Positions 58,901 to 64,000 of a stretch of DNA of 64,000 nucleotides are shown one piece after another. This DNA is from Bugula neritina (lineage: Eukaryota; Bryozoa; Gymnolaemata; Cheilostomatida; Bugulidae). Made by a program: the position numbers and the translations under genes. The DNA lies in assembly GCA_964035545.1 (NCBI GenBank), contig OZ037767.1, forward strand, positions 3,232,680 to 3,296,679. Direction: 5' to 3'. Below the pieces are notes generated by a model. It ran no database searches. It saw only the letters and a program-made list of their open reading frames with translations, and was not told the DNA's origin. Within the stretch, counting starts at the first letter, position 1. Each line of letters starts with the position of its first letter.

Positions 58901-60053
58901 TAATCAACATTGTAGTAAAAAACAGCTTAAAAAATTGCATAATGCTTTCAAATGATACCTTCACTACTTCTTATTATGTTTTTTATATGCCGAAATTTAA
59001 GTTTCTAATACCAAGCATAGTTCTTTGGTATCAGAATACCTTCAACTTATGGGCGGGTTATTCACTTGTTTGGTTATGTTATATGGATTCAACATTGATC
59101 TCTCTCTTCCAGATACATAGAGTTCCAGGGCAACTCCCACCTCCATGACAAGATTGATATTACCTCCATCATAAAAGTGCAGCTGCTTACCGTCAACTCT
59201 GACGCAGGTATCAACATCTCTTGCTTTAGCTGTTGCGAAATCGTTGGGTAACACATTAAAACTAGCTTGACTCTACAGCACTGCGCCTTAAACATTTGAG
59301 GGTAGACAAATCCAAAGCTAGCATGATATTTTTTTTAAAAAAATTAGCAGTGTATTTTGGCTATTGTTTTTATAGATTCTTAAAATAATTTTGAAATGCT
59401 GGAGTACGCCAAAATCTCTCAAATTTAAACCAATGATGAAGATGTGTTTTTATTAATTGATTTATTATAACAAAGCATTAACATTTATAGACCAATTGTC
59501 TTAAAGTTTTCTTACATTGACTATAGTGTATTATGCTGTTTAATATGTGCTATATATTATTATGTTGTATACTATGTTATTATATTATATAATATGTCAT
59601 ATATTATGTTATATTTTATTATGATAAATATTTTTATGTCATATATATTATTGCATTATATTGTATTGTATTATATTATATTATACCCCAGGTAACCCGG
59701 TGGCTACTGGTATGACATTAGTGTACTCTGATCTCTCTCACACCCAGCAGACCATCACATTCAAAGCCAAGTCTGACAGCTCTAGGAAGACTGCCATGGT
59801 GTGGATTGCAGCTATGCAGAAGGTATGTTCATTGGCCACAAACATTGTAAAAAATATATGCTTTTACAACATAATAACTCGCTGTGTTGTTGTTCAACTA
59901 AAGATATCGAAATTGAATAACATTTTGGAGGCTGGGGAAAAAACTCACAATCACTTATTTTTGGTGCTTTCTCTTCAAATATAGATATATTTGTTGTTTA
60001 TTTTGTAGGCAATGAAGCTGTTATTTGAGGGTAAAAGTAGTTCAGAAAACTAA
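55957..60053 (+). CDS. ZFYVE21: ZFYVE21 orthologue, FYVE and PH-like domain protein (seven exons, 238 aa)
   Basis: Exons: 55957-56094, 56533-56583, 57782-57950, 58588-58675, 59113-59207, 59692-59822 and 60009-60053. They join in frame. Seen: an N-terminal segment SGLRILARVDSHSSPF with EPHWVPD; a FYVE finger at residues about 50-100 with C50, C53, RKHHCR (62-67), C69, C74, and C96/C99; the linker FVDPVRLC; then a PH-like C-terminal half ending AAMQKAMKLLFEGK. Known: ZFYVE21 (about 234 aa in vertebrates) binds PI3P on endosomes and acts in focal-adhesion turnover and Akt signalling. Odd: the sixth zinc ligand, expected at residue 77 in FCxxC, is aspartate (FCGKD). A second in-frame ATG lies six bases after the first. 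The poly(A) signal is probably AATAAA at about 60400. Confidence 0.93.
58080..58235. repeat. Imperfect repeat of about 40 bp with ATTGGTT motifs
   Basis: About four copies of a phrase containing TCTTATTGGTTATTT and GAATAGCTCTTT, in ZFYVE21 intron 3. Confidence 0.65.
59520..59690. repeat. TATTA low-complexity tract
   Basis: TATTATATTATGT-type repeats run directly into the acceptor of ZFYVE21 exon 6, so the usual pyrimidine tract there is short. Confidence 0.7.
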
Positions 60054-61060
60054 ACCAACAACCGAATTCTTACTATTTCAACAGTTCCGATATCCTTGTG
60101 TAGATGTCGGAAAGATGGCGTGAATATGCAGCATTTTAACTTTTATTTATTTTATTTACTTTTCAAACACTTGCTGGGCAATATGCAATATGACTATTTT
60201 TAAACATTACAATTTTATGTTAATATTTATTACTTTCAAATTTTCATCATGTTACTATTTTTATTTGCAATTTATTTTGAAAAGTTGATGCTAAGATGTT
60301 TCCAATATGATTTTATCTTTACATTTGATATTGAACAAAGTATTGGTTGCATATTTTATTTTCATATAAATTCCAACTAGGTGCTAACTAATAACAAATA
60401 ATAAATACAGTTGAAACTTAGTAATACACATTTTGATAATTAAAAACATACTTTGAAAATACAAAAAGTTTGTGTATTGCACTGCAATTTTGAAAACTAC
60501 AGAATTATATAAATTCAAATTGAGGTTGTCTGTTCAAAGTTAGAGTAGACCTCTGCTACTTCCTTTAACTGATGCAACATCTTTTCCTATAATACTCTGC
60601 ATCTAATTTGCTGAGGCCGTTTATGCCATGCTACAAATTCCAAGACTTGAGTAACTTGATGTAACCTATTGGTAGTCTATTTTGTTTTTAGCCTAAACCT
60701 CCTAAAATAGATCGTTCTAAGGCTATTATTGCAGACTGTCTTCTCAAAGCCTCTGACACAGCTGAAGTTTTAGACGAAGGTATTACTTCTTGTAAGGAAA
60801 ATGTGCTCTGCATTCTATGGTTGGCGTCGTATTCGGCTGCCTACAAACACAGTAACCTTTTGTAAAAAAATTCAACTAAAAATTATGCTGGTTTTTCAAT
60901 ATTTAGTGAGTGTTTCTTGGTTGTAAATCCCCTATCTTTTAGGAATTGCTTTGACCAACCTTTGGCTTGAATCAAAATATATTTATTGGAAAAATTAATA
61001 TTTTCTCACTACAATGTGAATTTAATTCTGCAGCACTTTTACTTAGCATGTGTTCTATGC
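60054..61060. other. Convergent 3' flanks of ZFYVE21 and the right-edge gene
   Basis: About 1 kb between two stop codons. It has AATAAA at about 60400 (plus strand), TTTATT at 60982-60987 (AATAAA on the minus strand, about 75 bases beyond the right-edge gene's stop), and an orphan exon-like segment at 60692-60779. Confidence 0.5.
60692..60779 (+). other. Orphan exon-like segment, possible alternative last exon of ZFYVE21
   Basis: After the acceptor TTTTTAG the frame reads PKPPKIDRSKAIIADCLLKA and then SDTAEVLDE up to a GTATTA donor. Phase 0 fits splicing from ZFYVE21 exon 6 (ending AAMQK), in place of exon 7. Read through the donor, the frame stays open to a stop near 60863. I do not recognise the peptide; it may be chance. 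Confidence 0.3.
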
Positions 61061-63821
61061 TCACTGGCTAGCCTTAGGAATCACTGTGTAAACTGTTTGC
61101 CTACTAACCTTCATTTCCCGAATCATCATCCGGCGGTGCAGAGAATCTTCAAAGTTCTTGTATCTGGCGGTGAGGTTTTCCTGAATTTCTCTAAGATGTC
61201 TCTCTCTCCTTTTATGTGGACGCTCGAGCTCTACACTTTCATCAAATGTCACCATATATTGAGAGTAGGTAGACCTCTCTGATAGCACTGATTTCTTAGT
61301 ATCTATACCACCAAGATAGCAGCATACTCAGTTGTGTTCATACATGCACAGAAAAATTTACAAACATTAAATACATCTTAGTTTCCGTTAAAATAGAAAT
61401 GAATTAAAGCCAAATTCTCTAACAGGCTTCCATACTTTAATTTTCTGTACTTCATGTTCTTGTCGAGCGTTTGGTGGCTGGTTACTGACTACTGCATCAT
61501 ATTGTTTATTTTCATTATTTAAATAGATATACTAATTGTAGAGACACCGTTAGTAATGCAAGGCAAGTTTCAAAATTCAGGCAAACTTCAATTAAAGACA
61601 TAATTTTAAAGTCTTATTAACATGTGATTAATTCACAAAAATTTTTTTACAAGCTTGACTTTAATTAGTTGGATAACTTTAAAACGTGTCTTAGTTAAGT
61701 TAAAGCTGGAAGAAACAAAAATATATTTGATAGAAACTTAAGTTGTACTTCTTAAAAGTATAAGTTTTACTTAATAGAGACTTGAAGAAATACTACTTAA
61801 ATTTTTACTATACTAACTGGTAAGAGGTGATCTTTCAAAGCCTGGCCCAGCTGAAAGAGAATTCCTCTGATTTCTTATTCGCTGCTCACTTGTGGGTGCA
61901 GCTGCTGATTGGCTTCTTATGCTGCCATGTTTTGGCTGCTGCTGTTGCTGCTGCTGCTGCTGTGGTAGCCTATGCTGTGAGGCTGCAGATGAGGACAGTC
62001 TTGAGTTTGGCGAAAGCGAAGGGACAGCTAAATGAGCACTTTGCTTGAGGCTTCCAGGACCGAGTACAGAGTGACGGTAAAGAGCTGTCAGCTTAGCTCT
62101 GGCATTGTTGACTGTGGTGTTCACAAACCGATCATTCTGTCAATATCAAACAAAGTAGGCCTACTACATTTATTTATTACTAAACAAAGTTGAGGTTAAA
62201 GGTGCATTTAACATTTTAGCAAAGTGAAAAAAATGGTTTGTTGCAAAAATGATTACTTAGAAAAGCCAACACGTAATCTCTAGCATTATAAAAGTTATAA
62301 AAGATCAAATTTAGCAGAGACCAAGTCTGTGATATATTTCAAAATACAGAGGCCATTTTTGAGATGGGAATATAGTTGTGTAACCTTGTTTCAAAAACTT
62401 TACCAAACACCAAACTAATTGCTTATAGCTTATTCCAATTGTTGGTTTTATTTGCTGTACCATCTTTCATTCAGTTTTTACAAATTCAAATCTTAGTCTA
62501 TTCAAACAAACATTGAATATTTTGTCCCAACTTTTTAAAAACTTAAATATTTAGCCCAAGATCTTACCTTAAATGTTGGTTTATGAAAAGGCTTAAGTTT
62601 TGGTTTAATAAGATAAATATTTCTCCTTCTGGCTTTATTTGTATACAGTTTAGTAACTAAGGGGTCATCTTCTATCCACTCTTTCCTTGCTCCACCACTT
62701 ACATCACCTATACAAAAGTAATATAACAACAATGTAGTATATTTGTGTAGTAATGTGTAATAGTGCAATGCATTATGACTACTTGTTACTAAAATGGAGC
62801 AGTTTGTGTTCATATTACAGGCAGTAGGTGCAACTGCTTCCTGAAATTGCTTAAAAAAGCTGACTGATATACTGATAAATAATTCATTTATATTTTTTTC
62901 TCAAGTACATTATTCATAACAAGACAGTTGGGTGGTAGTAATAGACAACAAAACTTATAATGCTACATCTCACTATTTAGCTAGTTTCTATTTCAACTCA
63001 AATAGCATATTATAGTCTTATATAAATAAAGAAGTGAATCCCATCAGAATACCATTGAGTTTATTATAGAAGCCAGTTGCTAGTAAAAAGCATAAAACCA
63101 ATAGAAGCTGACAGCTTATGTCTCATGAGAGATATTGAGAGATGAGTGCAAATATTTACTATGGTTCAGCCAATCTTGATAATCAAACTTGATTATTTCT
63201 ACTTTTTATAGGCAGCCACGTGGAATAATTAGCTCTCTCAGCATGCTTGTCACATGCAGGATGTGTGACAGATTTAATTCCTGTATTTTGTTGAACAGCA
63301 GCCTAGAGGATCTCTGACCTTTGTTTGAAAAGCTAGCCACTTTCATGTGTCCTCTATTTTAGAGGTCAATAAATTACAAATGTTTCAATGTAGCATGAAT
63401 AACGTTGCCATGCATGTGCTTTAACTGCTTTCATAATATACAATATGCATGGGATTAATTTATTTTTTCAAGCTTGATTTTGTGCTTTTTGGAACTGATT
63501 GCCCCAATTGCAACTCTTACGGGTGACAGAAAACCAAAGCCTTTTTGCGGCTTTCGGATAGCAAAATGTGAGTTTGAAAGGTTTTTAGTTATTAACAGTT
63601 GGTAGCGAGTATTTACCTTTGTCATAATACTCTTCGTCAATAGCATCTTCGTCAATTTCTATAATGGTGCTTGCAGACCACCTCCTGGAACTAGGAGATG
63701 CTGAGAAACTTCGCGCCTAAAAGTTAGTCAGCATGGATAAATATTGCATTAAACTCACTGCATTGCTTGTATTTTTGCTACTTTCTTTGTTTGCTGGCTT
63801 TAAACTTGAGTCTTCTTCCAA
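61061..63821 (-). CDS. Unrecognised basic/serine-rich protein, last five exons (5' end outside window)
   Basis: Minus-strand exons: 63821-63759, 63716-63617, 62707-62568, 62136-61818 and 61287-61061. They join in frame to 282 visible residues ending in a stop. Seen in order: a polar segment (LEEDSSLKPANKESS); RSFSASPSSRRWSAS next to an acidic patch (EIDEDAIDEEYYDKG); a basic block (NKARRRNIYLIKPKLKPFHK); a helix-prone piece (NNARAKLTALYRHS); a serine-rich stretch with a run of about ten glutamines; and a charged helical C-terminus (RRERHLREIQENLTARYKNF, then RRMMIREMK). No domain or family is recognised. The last acceptor (AAATCAG before 61287) has a weak pyrimidine tract, so that junction is the least certain. 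If a donor GTTAGT at 61108 were used, the end would differ. Confidence 0.65.
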
Positions 63822-63902
63822 CTGATAAACTAATACTAAATGTCATTGAATTAGGTATTTTAGCTAAGAGTTGAAAATATTTTGATAGCTTTTATACAGT
63901 AG

Positions 63903-63958
63903 TGCTACACACTCACACACTCACACACTCACACACTCACACACTCACACACTCACAC
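63903..63958. repeat. (CACACT)n microsatellite
   Basis: About nine units of CACACT/ACTCAC, upstream of the first visible exon of the right-edge gene and presumably intronic. Confidence 0.95.
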
Positions 63959-64000
63959 GCTATAGTATATACTCAAATATAGAGCAGCATGTTATCTTTA

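Overview
The window is AT-rich DNA from a multicellular animal. All recognisable genes are metazoan, they are split by many short-to-long GT-AG introns, and the spacers are full of microsatellites, minisatellites and small transposon remnants. The gene set (WDR62/MAPKBP1, CCDC85, TFIIA alpha/beta, ZFYVE21, DUF455 ferritin-like protein, melatonin/moody-type class A GPCRs) fits a non-vertebrate animal. I cannot place the phylum from the sequence alone. No bacterial, viral, CRISPR or rRNA feature was seen.

Layout, left to right. (1) 612-2252 (+): the last four exons of a DUF455 ferritin-like protein whose 5' part lies outside the window. (2) 2253-9570: long spacer with tandem repeats and one orphan exon-like segment. 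(3) 9797-13145 and 14312-19101 (both -): two tandem paralogous class A GPCR genes with the same five-exon structure; three of the five exons have identical lengths. (4) 19204-22488: spacer between divergent genes, with low-complexity tracts and an ISRE-like motif. (5) 22489-42394 (+): a complete 26-exon WDR62/MAPKBP1 scaffold gene; the exon model closes in frame at 1201 aa. (6) 45591-48597 (+): a complete six-exon CCDC85 gene (353 aa). (7) 49415-55323 (-): a complete nine-exon TFIIA large-subunit gene (348 aa), convergent with CCDC85. (8) 55957-60053 (+): a complete seven-exon ZFYVE21 gene (238 aa), divergent from TFIIA across about 630 bp. (9) 61061-63821 (-): the last five exons of an unrecognised gene, continuing past the right edge.

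The genes are not an operon or pathway cluster. They look like unrelated housekeeping, scaffold and receptor genes, plus one local receptor duplication. The most interesting points are: a ZFYVE21-type FYVE domain lacking one of eight zinc ligands; a TFIIA precursor with two consecutive Taspase1-like sites; a WDR62 exon whose end and 5' splice donor are copied about five times in a minisatellite; a tRNA-derived SINE family (four copies) and a short inverted-repeat element family (three copies), all in introns; and degenerate ACT/TAT-rich tracts upstream of three plus-strand genes. No clearly new biological system was found.

All exon borders were read by eye from GT-AG sites, reading frame and family resemblance. 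No alignment or gene finder was run.
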